Below, piece by piece: positions 23,735-34,299 of a stretch of 64,000 nt of DNA. The position numbers were made by a program, and so were the translations under genes. Position 1 is the first letter of the stretch, and the number at the start of each line of letters is the position of its first letter. A model generated the notes under the pieces. The model was not told where the DNA came from, did not search any database, and was given only the letters and a program-made list of their open reading frames with translations. The stretch comes from Coptis chinensis (Eukaryota > Streptophyta > Magnoliopsida > Ranunculales > Ranunculaceae): contig CM027383.1 of the NCBI GenBank assembly GCA_015680905.1, forward strand, positions 35,028,501 through 35,092,500, in the 5' to 3' direction.

Positions 23735-23940
23735 TAGGCCAAACGACATGGCTGGGTTGTTTGGGGATACTATGGAACGATATGGCTGGGTCGTTTGAGG
23801 ACACTATGGAACGACATGGCTGAGTCGTTTGGAGACACTATAGAACGACATGGCTGGGTCGTTTGGAGACACTATAGAACGACATGGCTGGGTTGTTTGG
23901 ACCCTATATGGAACTACATGGCTGGGTCGTTTGGACTAAA
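23735..23940. repeat. second AAACGACATGG..GTCGTTTGG array
   Basis: About five to six units of roughly 38 bp of the form acactatggaacgacatggctgggtcgtttgg. It lies just upstream of the transposase region and shares its core with the array downstream of the OTU region, so the two bracket the plus-strand transcription unit. Confidence 0.85.
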
Positions 23941-24257
23941 TTTAGTTAGAAGTTCATTTTTTTTTTTGTGACTTTGAAATCCCTCATTACCTAAATGCAA
24001 ATTGTTTGAGACTCTTGTTTTATTCTTCTATATGTAAGATTTTTTGCCGCTATCCGGGAACCGATTCTTTGCAAACTCGAATGACGTAGATTGTCAACCG
24101 ATTTTAAGTGATACAACATAAATTTTTACTACGGAAGAGGTATGATTGAGTAGGCATTGATTTCATTTTTTTATTTATTTTCTAGATGTAATTTTATTAG
24201 TGTATTAATAATGGTTGTTGTTTTTTATGTGTTTATGTCTTTCATACACGTAGCGAG

Positions 24258-25749
24258 GCAATCGGTTGGGCAACTGCTAGAAGAAAACAAGTTAATATTG
24301 TTGTGGTCATTGAAAAGTCGGAGTGTGCAAAGGGAAACTGAGTAGCAAGATTGAATTTGGCTTGCGAGTGCTCGGGTGTGTATTGGTCACACAAGAAGGA
24401 AGGCAAAGGGTGGGCTAATAAGAGAAGGTCGGGAACCAAGAAATCGGGATGTCCATTTAAGTTAAAAGGTGTTTTCCAATGCGACACTGTCGATAGTTGA
24501 AAAATATAAGCTAGAAATGGTATTCACAACCATGTATTGGCAAAGACCCTTAAAGGACATGCATTTGCTACTCGTCTGACCGTTCCAGAGTTCGAGTACT
24601 TGTCAGAGATGAGTAAGTGTGGAATAAAGCCTAAACAAATTTTAGATTCCATCAAGAATAGGTATCACGAAAACATGTATAGTATATCCCAAATCTACAC
24701 TGCAAGGCAAAAGATAAGGAAATTGGATATGAACGGTCTCACACAATTGCAGAGATTGCGTGAGTTGTTAGCAAAAGAATATTATTTTGAGGAGTTGAGA
24801 CAGGATGAGAATACTGAGGAGATAACGGGGTTGTTATGGGCTCATCCAGAAGGTGTTAAGTTGGCTCGGACTTTTCCAATAGTTTTCATGTTAGACGCTA
24901 TCTACAAAACTAATAGGTATCGGTGGCCTTTCGTACAGTTTGTTGGGGTGAGTTCAACATGGAAGTCTTTCACCATGTGTCAGGTGTTGCTTCAGTCTGA
25001 AACAACAGTCAACTATGAGTAGGCCCTGCATCATTTTAGTGGCGTGCTTGATGACATAAGCCCATCCGTGATCATGTCTAGCAGAGACTTGGCCCTGATG
25101 AGTGCCGCTGACAAAGTTTTCTCTAACGCACACAAGCATCTATGTAGATGGCATATCGCTACGTGCTTCTTTTCAAAATGTTACGATATATTTCCAACTA
25201 CAGAACTTGTAGAGAAGGTCCAGTTCTTGTGGAACACTGTAGTCAAATCGAAGACAAATGTTATTTTCCAGCGTAGATGGGATGCATTGGAAAAATATTA
25301 CAGGGTTGAGTACTCCAATTTTGTTAGTTATTTGCGAGAGACTTGGTTTCCTCACATGGATCAATTCGTATATTGTTGGACTGACCAACACATTCACTTT
25401 GGGAGTACAACGACCAATAGAATTGAAGGGTCTCATGCTCAGGTAAAGCGTGTATTATGAAATACAAACTGTCATGATTTTTTTAGTATGTTTAGCTTAA
25501 TCCACCCGATTCTAGAGATCCAGATGTCTGAGATTAGAGCTACCTTCGAGAGAAGTATGATTGTAACTCAGCACTATCACCGGATTTCTTTGTTTCGTGA
25601 ACTCAAGGGCCTTGTCTCACACAAGTGTTTGGACTTGCTATTTGAAGAAATAGATACCGGCTAAAGATGGAGAGATCAGGTGTTGGTGTTATTTGCGCAC
25701 GAGCCATGGAGTGCCATGTGCTCATGAATTAATTGAGTTTGAAGAGTAA
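24258..25749 (+). pseudogene. FAR1-type MULE transposase (broken)
   Basis: Domain order as read: a FAR1-like zinc domain (SGCPFKLKG and then a degenerate ARNGIHNH), a linker, and the MULE DDE core. The first acid lies in FPIVFMLDAIYKTN. The second motif reads VIMSSRDLALM where family members have a TDRDLAL-type Asp, so this acid looks lost. The third acid lies in TNRIEGSHAQVK. At the end a SWIM zinc finger (CWCYLRTSHGVPCAHEL) appears in a shifted frame. At least four in-frame stops and one frameshift interrupt the 490-odd codons. In this family the protein would cut and join the element ends in the nucleus. The OTU region follows directly in frame after one stop at 25747-25749. Confidence 0.8.
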
Positions 25750-25839
25750 GAGCCATTAACTACTATCAACCCCTTTTGGAAAACATTATCTGTTTCTCCT
25801 AATGTGTCACTGGGTGTTGGTCCCGATGTTACACCTTCG

Positions 25840-26970
25840 ATGAACTTGTTCATGAATAGGTTTGCAATGGTTTCTAAAGAAGAGCAGAGGGTTATGATTA
25901 GGAAGCTTATGGAGATTGTCGTACCAGAAAGTACATGGCTAGTACCGCCTCGTGAGAAAGCAAAAACCAAAAGTCAGCCGAAAAGTAGCTGCAGCAGAAA
26001 GCTTCCAACTGGAGATGAGAACTCTTCAAAGCGAGATCCAGCTCATTTTGAACATTCTCAACGTGACCATGAGGAGTGGGTCTCGTCACAACCAAACACT
26101 ACACCCATCCAAAACACCCACACCACACCAAGAAAGAAGTCTTCTCCAAAAATACCAACCCAAAACACCCACACCACACTAACAAATAAGTCTTATCCAA
26201 AAACACCAAAAACAACCACACCAAGAAATAAGCCTTCTCCAAAAACACCAAAAACAATCACATCAAGAAATAAGCCTTCTCCAAAAACAGCCACACCACG
26301 AAATGTGAGAGATGGGTTAGACTTTGGAAAGATGAGGGGTCATAAGGATTACGGGTTGGATATTCCTGAAGAAATACATAAATACATTGTTAGAGTTCAT
26401 GACCCTGTTGGCGATGGCAACTGCGGCTATAGAGCTTTCTGCATTGCATTAGGAAGAAACCAAGAAGATTGGCTGCAGATGATAAAGGACTTGTACCAAG
26501 AGCTTATTGACAACCTCCCCCTTTATTGTACTTTGTATAGTCAAAGTGAGGTTGTTTATACGATGAAGGAAATCCTACATGAAGAAGGTTACGCACCCTT
26601 AAATAAGTGGATGAACATGCTCTTTGCTGGATACCTATTTGCTTCAAGATTTAATATTGTCCTCATGTATTTAGGAGCTCATCAGTGCTTCCTTATCATG
26701 CCGCTGAGAACTCAAGCAAATCTTGAGAGAGTGAAAAAAATGTTGGGTAGCGCACATGTTGGTGGAAGTCATTTTGCCAATGTTGAACTTGTTGAAGATT
26801 GTTCGGTTCCTCTAGTAATGTGCCAATGGATTAGAGCTCGATATGATATTGCTAAAAGTTGGAATTTGGCCTTAACAGCATGGCAATTGCAATTTATGGC
26901 TTTGAACATTCCCAATCTAATATGGGAAAACGAGCCCGTTGAAGACCCAATAGTACATGTTATCGACTAA
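25840..26970 (+). CDS. OTU-type cysteine protease region of the MULE, 376 residues
   Basis: The open frame starts right after the stop at 25749; the first ATG is at 25840. Residues about 30-170 are basic and repetitive, with TPRKKSSPKIPTQNTHTT-like units rich in Thr, Pro and Lys. The OTU fold follows: DPVGDGNCGYRAFCIAL places the catalytic Cys at about residue 195 with Asp 192, and GGSHFANVEL places the catalytic His at about 311. OTU enzymes cleave ubiquitin or related conjugates; here the natural substrate is unknown. The position suggests it was the C-terminal part of a transposase-OTU fusion. Unlike the transposase and the PMD gene, this frame has no stop across 1.1 kb, so it may still be translated or may simply be younger in decay. 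Confidence 0.75.
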   Translation: MNLFMNRFAMVSKEEQRVMIRKLMEIVVPESTWLVPPREKAKTKSQPKSSCSRKLPTGDENSSKRDPAHFEHSQRDHEEWVSSQPNTTPIQNTHTTPRKKSSPKIPTQNTHTTLTNKSYPKTPKTTTPRNKPSPKTPKTITSRNKPSPKTATPRNVRDGLDFGKMRGHKDYGLDIPEEIHKYIVRVHDPVGDGNCGYRAFCIALGRNQEDWLQMIKDLYQELIDNLPLYCTLYSQSEVVYTMKEILHEEGYAPLNKWMNMLFAGYLFASRFNIVLMYLGAHQCFLIMPLRTQANLERVKKMLGSAHVGGSHFANVELVEDCSVPLVMCQWIRARYDIAKSWNLALTAWQLQFMALNIPNLIWENEPVEDPIVHVID

Positions 26971-27235
26971 GTTGTTTGTATGTTGTCGATATGATATTTT
27001 GTTGTAATTTGTAAATTCATTTTGACATGTTATTTTGATGTAATTTGGAACAAGTGTAATTTGATTTGATTTTTATGTTATTTAGAAAAAGTTGGAGTTT
27101 GGGGTTTTATTTTATTTGATTTGGAAATCGAGTGATCAACTAAGTTGATTCGGACGGCAATTGAGTGATTTGGAAATAATGTTCATATGTTGTCAATATG
27201 ATATTTTGATGTAATTTGATTTGATTTTACTTGAT

Positions 27236-27580
27236 TTCCCAAACGACATGGTCAAGTCGTTTGACCTTTATACCAAACGGTCTGAGCTGGTCGTTTGACC
27301 TTTATGCCAAACGGTCTGAGATGGTCGTTTGAGACAAAGTTGTCTGTTTTTTATCCAAACGATCTGAGCTGATCGTTTGACCTTTATGCCAAACGATGTG
27401 GCTGGGTCGTTTGGCCTTTATGACAAACGACCTGAGCTGGTCGTTTAAGACAGAGTTGTCTATTTTTTATCCAAATGGTCTGAGCTGGTCGTTTGAGACA
27501 GAGTTGTCTATTTTTTATGCAAACGGTCTGAGCTGGTCATTTGGCCTAAAGGCCAAATGATGTGGATGGGTCGTTTGGAC
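27236..27580. repeat. third GTCGTTTGACC array, downstream of the OTU gene
   Basis: About eleven units of the form gtcgtttgacctttatgccaaacgg(t)ctgagctg, each pairing GTCGTTTG with a nearby CAAACG. It ends in an (attt)n run at about 27585-27610. The stretch is inverted-repeat rich and could fold into hairpins. Confidence 0.85.
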
Positions 27581-27825
27581 AATTTATTTATTTATTTATT
27601 TATTTTATTTTCATTTTGTTTTTACAACACTTTCATTTCTAAAAAACAAACAATTTCCACTTTCAAAACATCAAATTCATATACTAATACATCAAATCGC
27701 GATCAAATTTAGATACACTTTGATATAAACTCAAATTCATAAACTCAAGTTCAAATTGATGTTGTCGCAGTAAATTCATATACACTTTGATATAAGCTCA
27801 AATTCATAAATTTACTTTGATGAAT

Positions 27826-27925
27826 TTATGTCTGTACCGCCCACCGCTATACTTGCACCTACTCAAGTTACTTTTTACATAAACTCAAGTTACTTTTTAC
27901 GCGACCCTGTTGGCGATGGCAATCA
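27826..27925. repeat. mosaic filler copied from the PMD and OTU genes
   Basis: 27826-27874 copies the antisense 3' end of the PMD gene (atgtctgtaccgcccaccgc, as at 28193). It is followed, after a repeated aagttactttttac, by gcgaccctgttggcgatggcaa, a near-copy of the OTU active-site coding stretch at 26399-26420. The two source pieces lie on either side, so this looks like templated repair filler inside the element. Confidence 0.7.
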
Positions 27926-28187
27926 AATTCAATTTGAATACGCAATCAAATTCAAATACATAAACTCTGTAAAAAAACTCCTGAAATATTTTTGCCATAA
28001 CTTCCTTTGTTTTATTGACATATTCATATCCAAAACTCATCAAACAACCTGCTAATAAATAAGTCATTGCAAACAACAATCCCAAACGCCATATTACAAG
28101 TAATGGCGCACAGTTATTACAAAATACATCAAATTCAAAAATACATGCATAAATTACATCAACATCGGAGGAAGCCGCACTAAAAAA

Positions 28188-30710
28188 TCAGTTATGTCTG
28201 TACCGCCCACCACTATACTTGCACCTACTCAAGTTGTACACCTCCTCGAACGAAGACCTTGCTTCTTTGGGAATATTATTCCCACCGGCCAATTGCAGAC
28301 CTCTCTCTAGCAATTGACTCGTTTCATCGATGACGTTGTTCTGTCGAAATAAGAATACAAAATAGTTATTAATTACCGTTTTGAAATAATAATGTGAGAA
28401 TAAGAATAAGAATACAAAACAATAAGAATACTCACAATCGGTGCATAAGATGGAAGTGTCTCCATGGAGAAATGGATAGGAAACTGCTCGCGATTTATCA
28501 ATCGAATGTGAGAATGCCTCACATACCACTCCATGTACTCTAAATAACACTCCCATAGATAAGTACAGATGGGTCCTCGATTGTTGGGTTGGATCATGTG
28601 ATTCTGTCATGAGTCCCAATATGCAGGCCCAACAGTTGTCCATGTCTATTTCACTTCATACCCGCGTCCGGCTACAGTCCTCAACGAGTAATTTGGTGTT
28701 GGAAGAGTTACAGGTATAAACTGCACATGACCCAACTGACGCATGACCCTTGTAACGCAGTAAATCTCCACAACGTCAAAAAAGCAGATCACTCCCTCAA
28801 AAAAGGTAATTTCATCGACTGGGCGTTCATCTCTGACATTCTTGTATGGACACCAATCAACCTTAAACAAAATAAATTGTCATTAATCACATACTCAAAT
28901 AATTAATTACTAAACAAAAATGAAATACTTACAGTCCACACCGCTATATCATCAATTATAGCTTGGTAATACTGCAATACATATGTTGGGTTCTCATAGT
29001 GTGTGGCGCTAACTGTGTGTTTAAGAACACGCGACCCAGCTAACTGATACTCAAAGTTTAGGATTGGCTTGAATAGCGGGAAGTACTCATAGATTCACCC
29101 CTAGATATATACACACACAGTTAACATACTAATAGAATAATATAATTAACATTAAAAAAAATCTGCAAAATATTTAAGTTTTACCTGTAGAAGAGTCAGG
29201 AAGCCCGAAACACCTTTTACCTTCACACACAAGGCAGTCCCAAGTGCTCTATATAAAAAGGCCAAAATTGCTGCACCCCAAGCATACTCGCCGATCTCTT
29301 TGAATTTTAGCAACTTGGTCAAATAATAAACAGGCACTCCGGTCCCAGACTTGTCGGGAAAGATGGTACATCCAAAGAAAAATAGTAGATAAGCTCTTAC
29401 AGCCCTCTGTACCTCCGTCAAAGTCGACACCTTCCCCGTTACACCTTGCCCTTTATCACAAACCTTCCCAGCAAACTAGCTCCGCAGGAATTCCAGCCTT
29501 ACCTTTGAAATGAACCGGGTCGCGTCTAACTCCTTTTTAATCACAGGCTCCAAGACACCCAGAGCACGGTGTAGGAGACTCTCCAATTGTTCACGAGTCA
29601 ACTCTGTGTTCCCTTTCACTGCTCTGCCTCTAATTGCGATGCCTAGGATTTGGGAGACATCATCCAAAGTCACAGTCATCTCCCCAAATGGCATATGGAA
29701 GGTGTTGGTCTCTGGATGTCACCTCTCCACAAACGGAGAGATCAACACCGGATCTTGATGTTTGTAACACCCAAATACACCCAGTCCTCCTAAGCTGAAG
29801 TTCAAATATGGGAGATCTTTTGAACTCTTTCTTGAGATCCCACTGGCTTAACTTGGCTAGATGCGGAACACACTTTAACACTCCGCGCTCCGCCTGAAAT
29901 AATAAAGATCGACTCAATAAGGAGAAGCAAAAGGTTTTGTAAAGACAAAAGAAAATCAAGATACTAAGTTTATGATAATACCTTATGTTCCCAAACATCA
30001 CAAGCCACATGCACCGAATAGTCATACAGAAGCTGAGACTCAGTAGGGCCACCACCATATACACCTCGTGTGTACTCCAAATCATCCTTGGATTTTCTCA
30101 CATAGTCTACCACTGGAGATGCTTGGACTTCAATCGGTGCTTCAACTTCCATCAATTCTTCTTCTTCCAAATCATCATCCTCCTCTTCTTCATCACCCTC
30201 CTCCTTTTCATCACCCTCTTCATCATCCCCATCATCACCATCATCATCCCCATCATCTCCATCCTCACCATCATCATCATCATCCCCATCATCATTAACT
30301 ATACTCTTCCCACGATCCATTGCTATATTTACATATACATCTAAATCTTTATCTACATCATCTAAATCTTTATCTATATTCTCAGTTTCACTCTCACTCT
30401 CAGTCTCAGTCTCACTATCTACATTACTCGGAACAACCTCATTGTGGTCCCCTCTACGCACTGAGGCCGAGGTGCCCACACTCTTTTTTCTCTTCTTCTC
30501 TCCTTCTACATCACCTACATTCGTAGGATCATCATCTGCTTTTCTATCACCTCTACGGACTGAAGCCGTTGTTTTCGACCCCTTTTCTCTCTTCTTCTCA
30601 GGCTCAGGTGCGTCACCGCGACCCGAAAAGGAACCCCTGCCACTAAACAACTTCTTTACACCATTGAATGTAGTTTTCGCTACATTCTTGACATTCTTTG
30701 ATCTAGGCAT
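28188..30710 (-). pseudogene. plant mobile domain (PMD) protein gene, broken
   Basis: Five exons are visible: 29982-30710, 29185-29893, 28933-29100, 28436-28861 and 28188-28340, with GT..AG borders. Exon 1 (MPRSKNVKNVAKTTF...) is basic and then has a long Asp/Glu tract. Exon 2 carries the PMD core: GCYKHQDPVLISPFVER, then HPETNTFHMPFGEMTVTL. Exon 3 has EYFPLFKPILNFEYQLAG. The domain is known from MAIN/MAIL proteins, which repress transposons and support meristems, and from MULE and Gypsy elements. Several stops sit where the family has Trp (TGG to TGA, in exons 2, 3 and 4), plus a frameshift upstream of the core. It is convergent with the transposase-OTU unit. Confidence 0.8.
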
Positions 30711-30719
30711 TGCTACAAA

Positions 30720-31122
30720 GAAAAAAAAAACGAGTATTAGTAACTATAATAAGTTTAATTTACACCTTGGTTCAGTTTAAGGTTTACCATAAACAATAGG
30801 TTATGAAAAAAACAAAAAAAATAGACATCAACAGAAACGTACCAAACAAAAAAGCAAAGAATTCATATGCTAACTCATTCAACATTTCAACTCCAATCTA
30901 GTTAAAACAACAACAATCAATGTACACTGTCAATCCTGAATTCTGATAACTACTGTTACATAAAAAACACAACAAACAAACAATAACATAAAACAGCTAT
31001 GTTTGAAAGAATAGTTAATAAATAACCACTATACAAATAACACTACTAAAAAACCTAAGGTACTGAAAACCAGCTTGTATAACTTACCTATTAACTTAAC
31101 AATTAGAATAGCATTACTTTTC
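30720..31122. other. upstream region of the MULE PMD gene
   Basis: AT-rich, no frame or motif recognised; it probably contained the promoter of the PMD gene. Confidence 0.25.
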
Positions 31123-31384
31123 CTAATCATAAAAATTCAACTTTCTGCAGAGGCCCATATCAATTCTCTTAAAATCCAATCCAAGTTTCTTTACCCCCTC
31201 AACTCTCTCCACACCATCTAGTCTAGCTTTACTTGGAGCAGCAGGGCATGTATCTGCAACTCCACTCAACAGACCACATTTAGGAGGCGTCTCAAGACCA
31301 TCTTTCTCGCATAAAGCCTCATCAACAACAACAACCCCTTCAACTTGTTTCGCGACGATCAAGTCCAACAATGACTTCAAATAT
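31123..31384 (-). pseudogene. unnamed MULE exon, copy 1
   Basis: An 85-codon minus frame (VEGVVVVDEALCEKDGLET, PPKCGLLSGVADTCP) with no domain I know. Its part at 31248-31377 is duplicated at 32140-32269 with over 90 percent identity. Both copies flank the captured host fragment, so this is one exon of the element split or duplicated during capture. It could be an upstream exon of the PMD gene or a separate small gene. Confidence 0.4.
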
Positions 31385-32090
31385 TGGGCATGGATAAAGG
31401 ATCTTCAATTGCAATAGATATGCCAATGAATGTCACTGCCATCATTATCTATCTTGCAATTGTTTTGGCGGGTTATGTTGTTGTATCCATTACTGATAGT
31501 TTTGCCTCTAGTGAAATATCAATGAGGCTTATGATATCAAAAGCAAAAGCAATATTCACCCAGGTTAGGCTTTGTTTGTTACATTTTCACTAGAACATGA
31601 TAATTTTAATTTCTCAACGGCTAGTATATATGCAATAAGTTAGAAGTATTTGGTGGGTTTATGTGTGTTTGCTTTTGCATATAAACAGGCATCATGCAGT
31701 TGATAGGTTAGACTTTACCTAGAAGCTTCTAGCCTTCTAATTAAAAGGCCTTGTTTTCTACCTACTGAGATTATGAATCAATGAGGATATGATGATGTCT
31801 ATATACATGGTTCATGGCATTTGTCAAAGGTTTTCTCTACCCACCCCTGTCTCTCTTACTTGATTGGGTTGTGGTTGAAATTGAATCCACTGCTTAGTAT
31901 CCATGGTTCATGGCATGCAAACATATATTATCTCCAAATTCGATGCAGTATGCTTTCTTTATCATGACTGGGTGCAATATGATTTATTTATCTTATATAT
32001 ACTTTAAATAAAGAATTATGTGTCCTGAGATTTATTTTAACTAATAGAGCTACGGAGCTACCTTATTCTTTCATGCAGACCAACAAATGG
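31385..32090 (+). pseudogene. captured exon and intron of an acyl-activating enzyme gene (AAE17/18-like)
   Basis: 31389-31563 encodes [17 protein letters not shown] followed by [20 protein letters not shown] and [11 protein letters not shown] recognise these from the peroxisomal acyl-activating enzymes 17/18 of plants (AMP-binding superfamily). The exon ends CCCAG and is followed by GTTAGG, a donor site, and then AT-rich intron-like sequence. The capture was therefore of genomic DNA and not of a spliced transcript. It lies between two 130-bp direct copies of MULE sequence, as in Pack-MULE transduplication. The orientation is opposite to the flanking MULE exon. Confidence 0.75.
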
Positions 32091-32131
32091 ATGCAATAAC
32101 TACGGAGCTACCTTATGCAATAACTACGGAG

Positions 32132-32371
32132 CTACGGGTATGTATATGCAACTCCACTCAACAAACCACATTTAGGAGGTGTCTCAAGACCATCTTTCTC
32201 GCATAAAGCCTCATCAACAACAACAACCCCTTCAACTTGTTTCGCGACAATAAAGTCCAACAATGACTTATACATCTTATCCAACAACACTTGTTCTTCC
32301 TCTTCTTCTTCTAGCATTACTACATCCTTAACCATATCATTACTAGAACCACCAAAGTTTATCGACAACAT
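32132..32371 (-). pseudogene. unnamed MULE exon, copy 2
   Basis: A 79-codon minus frame beginning MLSINFGGSSNDMVKDVV, then an EEEEEE stretch, and then the same KQVEGVVVVDEALCEKDG block as copy 1. It is likely the original 5' part of the exon; the identical block is shared with 31248-31377. Function unknown. Confidence 0.4.
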
Positions 32372-33001
32372 ACAAAAAAATTCATTCTAAATCAACTATA
32401 ATCGCAAACAAACATAGCTTCTATTACAGTTCATTATATATTGAATTCATCTTTGATTCCCCTCACCTTTTTTAGAATGTGATTACGATGGACAAACAAC
32501 TTGAATACTTCAAAGAGTACAAGACAAGAATCGATCAACTGGAAATGAATCAAAAGGGACAAAGCAAGCAAAATTAAAAGTTCTTACCTTCAACTGGAAA
32601 TGAATCAAAGAGTATAATGCAAGAATCGAACAACTGGAAATGACGAAATTTCAAGCTTTCACCGCTCTCCCAACTTGCAAAAGCTTCAATGGCGAAATTG
32701 CAAAAGCTTCAATGACGAACTTGAGAACCAAATGTCGCGACAACTCATAATGTTTTGTTGTTGTGAGAAAATGCTTTTGTTGTTGGATTCGATTTGATTT
32801 TTGTGAGAAAATCGCAAATTGGTTTGAGTTTTTTGTTGAGGGTTTTGGGTAAGAGAGATGACCGGTTACAACAATTTTTCCCAGTTTCACGATTAGGTTG
32901 CGGGGTTGTATTGGGCTTTTGTTGGGCTTCACAATTTGGGCTTGGGCTGGAGGTTGCCCAATCCAATTCTGGTGGCGCCCAATACAGGACTCTATCTTTA
33001 T

Positions 33002-34020
33002 CATTTCAAATTGTCTAAGTGAAAGTTTTAAAATATTTTATTAGAAATTTATCATATCAAACAAACACACGTGGTTTTGTTTCAAGATCTTTTGCAATTA
33101 ACTTCAAATGTTCTAATAATGGTTTTGAATTGTACTTTGGAGAAATTTCACGAAAAACTTATGTACGGAATCATATAATTGATACATAAAATCATGGTGC
33201 TTATTCCTAAGTTTTCAACCCAACATCGTTGGTTGCATGTTTAAAATTGCAAAGTTAACTTGCTTGAAATTGTTGATTCTGCTCCTAGTACAATGAGAAG
33301 TATGGAACTCGCGGTTGATTTTATTTATTGTCTTGCTGAGGCCGGTTGTTGGCCAGATGGTACTTGTAAAAAATTATTAACTTTTTTTGTGAAAATGTTC
33401 CGTGCAGATGATATTTGGCGTAATGGAAAGGCATTTGGTGCATCTAACTATATGTGAGTTCATTTCATTCCATGAGTTGAGCACTGTTTTAGAATCTCAC
33501 GAATTTCAGAATCACAAATATTCGGATCTTATCCAACTTATTCCTTTAGTGGATCTAAGTTTGGGGACTCGTGCCTTTTCATCATTTGTTTCTGAGGTGC
33601 AAATGCATCGTGGTACTTCTCATCGATCGAAACATCTTCTCGAGTTGTTAACCATACCACTCATTACCTTGATATCTTACTAGTAAATTTGGTTAGACTA
33701 TTTAAGTTCGGAGTTACTAATAACATTAGAGCATCTTTAATGGTGATAGCTGAAAAATGTGGAACATTTCGAGATTATTTCGAACATATTGCTCTAAACC
33801 ATCTAACAATGTGAAACATTCCGCAAAACATTGAAAAGTCGAAACAAAATTGTGTGACAGTGTCTCTATCCCTTTTGCACCCTTTTGTTTTTTATGTGAC
33901 AAAGTATTGTGATGTTCTCCTCGATCACAATATCTTGTCGAGTTACTGACCACTGATTATCTTAATTCTCTATTGTTAATATAGTTAGACTATTTGAATG
34001 CGGAATTACTGAAGACATTA
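33002..34020 (+). pseudogene. decayed exons of an unidentified gene, first copy (MULE target)
   Basis: 33010-33240 is a near-copy of 34300-34540 and carries the right flank of the MULE insertion. 33260-33457 reads DSAPSTMRSMELAVDFIYCL, then KLLTFFVKMFRADDIWRNGK. After a frame change, 33460-33683 reads SDLIQLIPLVDLSLGTRAF and HRSKHLLELLTIPLITL. 33905-34020 is a diverged second copy of about 33609-33726. The peptides look like helical repeats of a large cytosolic protein, but I do not recognise the family. Multiple stops and duplications indicate a pseudogene. Confidence 0.5.
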
Positions 34021-34299
34021 TACTGTCACAATTATATTTTTTGAGAAAAATATTTCATAAATACGGTTTACACTGTAGTTTTTTTTTAAACGTCGAAATA
34101 GTATATTAGATGATGTGTTTCGTTTGACACCAATTTCCACTCTTGCTAGTATATGCTTTCTCATATAGGTTTTTGGCCAAAATTTTTGAAATGATTATTT
34201 CAATGTCTTAAATATTATTGTCTCATACTTCAAAAGTGTGTGTTGTTTGGTCCCTTATGTTATTGTACCCCTGCAATAATGCTAGCCCCTTTATCGATG

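Larger units (their letters stand above)
21792..32992 (+). mobile_element. 11.2-kb composite MULE carrying transposase-OTU and PMD genes
   Basis: Inverted ends: the left end and the reverse complement of the right end share the exact 17-mer AATTGGATTGGGCAACC (left 21817-21833) and a GGGC block about 13 bp outside it, within a roughly 41-bp imperfect terminal repeat. Flanks: TATCTTTAG at 21783-21791 and TATCTTTAT at 32993-33001, a near-perfect 9-bp target duplication as expected for Mutator-like elements. A paralogous empty site at about 34278-34330 supports both borders. Contents: a transposase plus OTU region on the plus strand, a PMD gene on the minus strand, three GTCGTTTGA repeat arrays, tandem repeats and a captured host exon. 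Transposase and PMD frames contain several stops, so this copy is probably not autonomous. Confidence 0.75.

Noticed and set aside
29985-30344. Plus-strand frames rich in His and Ile over 30000-30530
   Set aside because: Antisense shadows of the Asp/Glu tract of the PMD gene.
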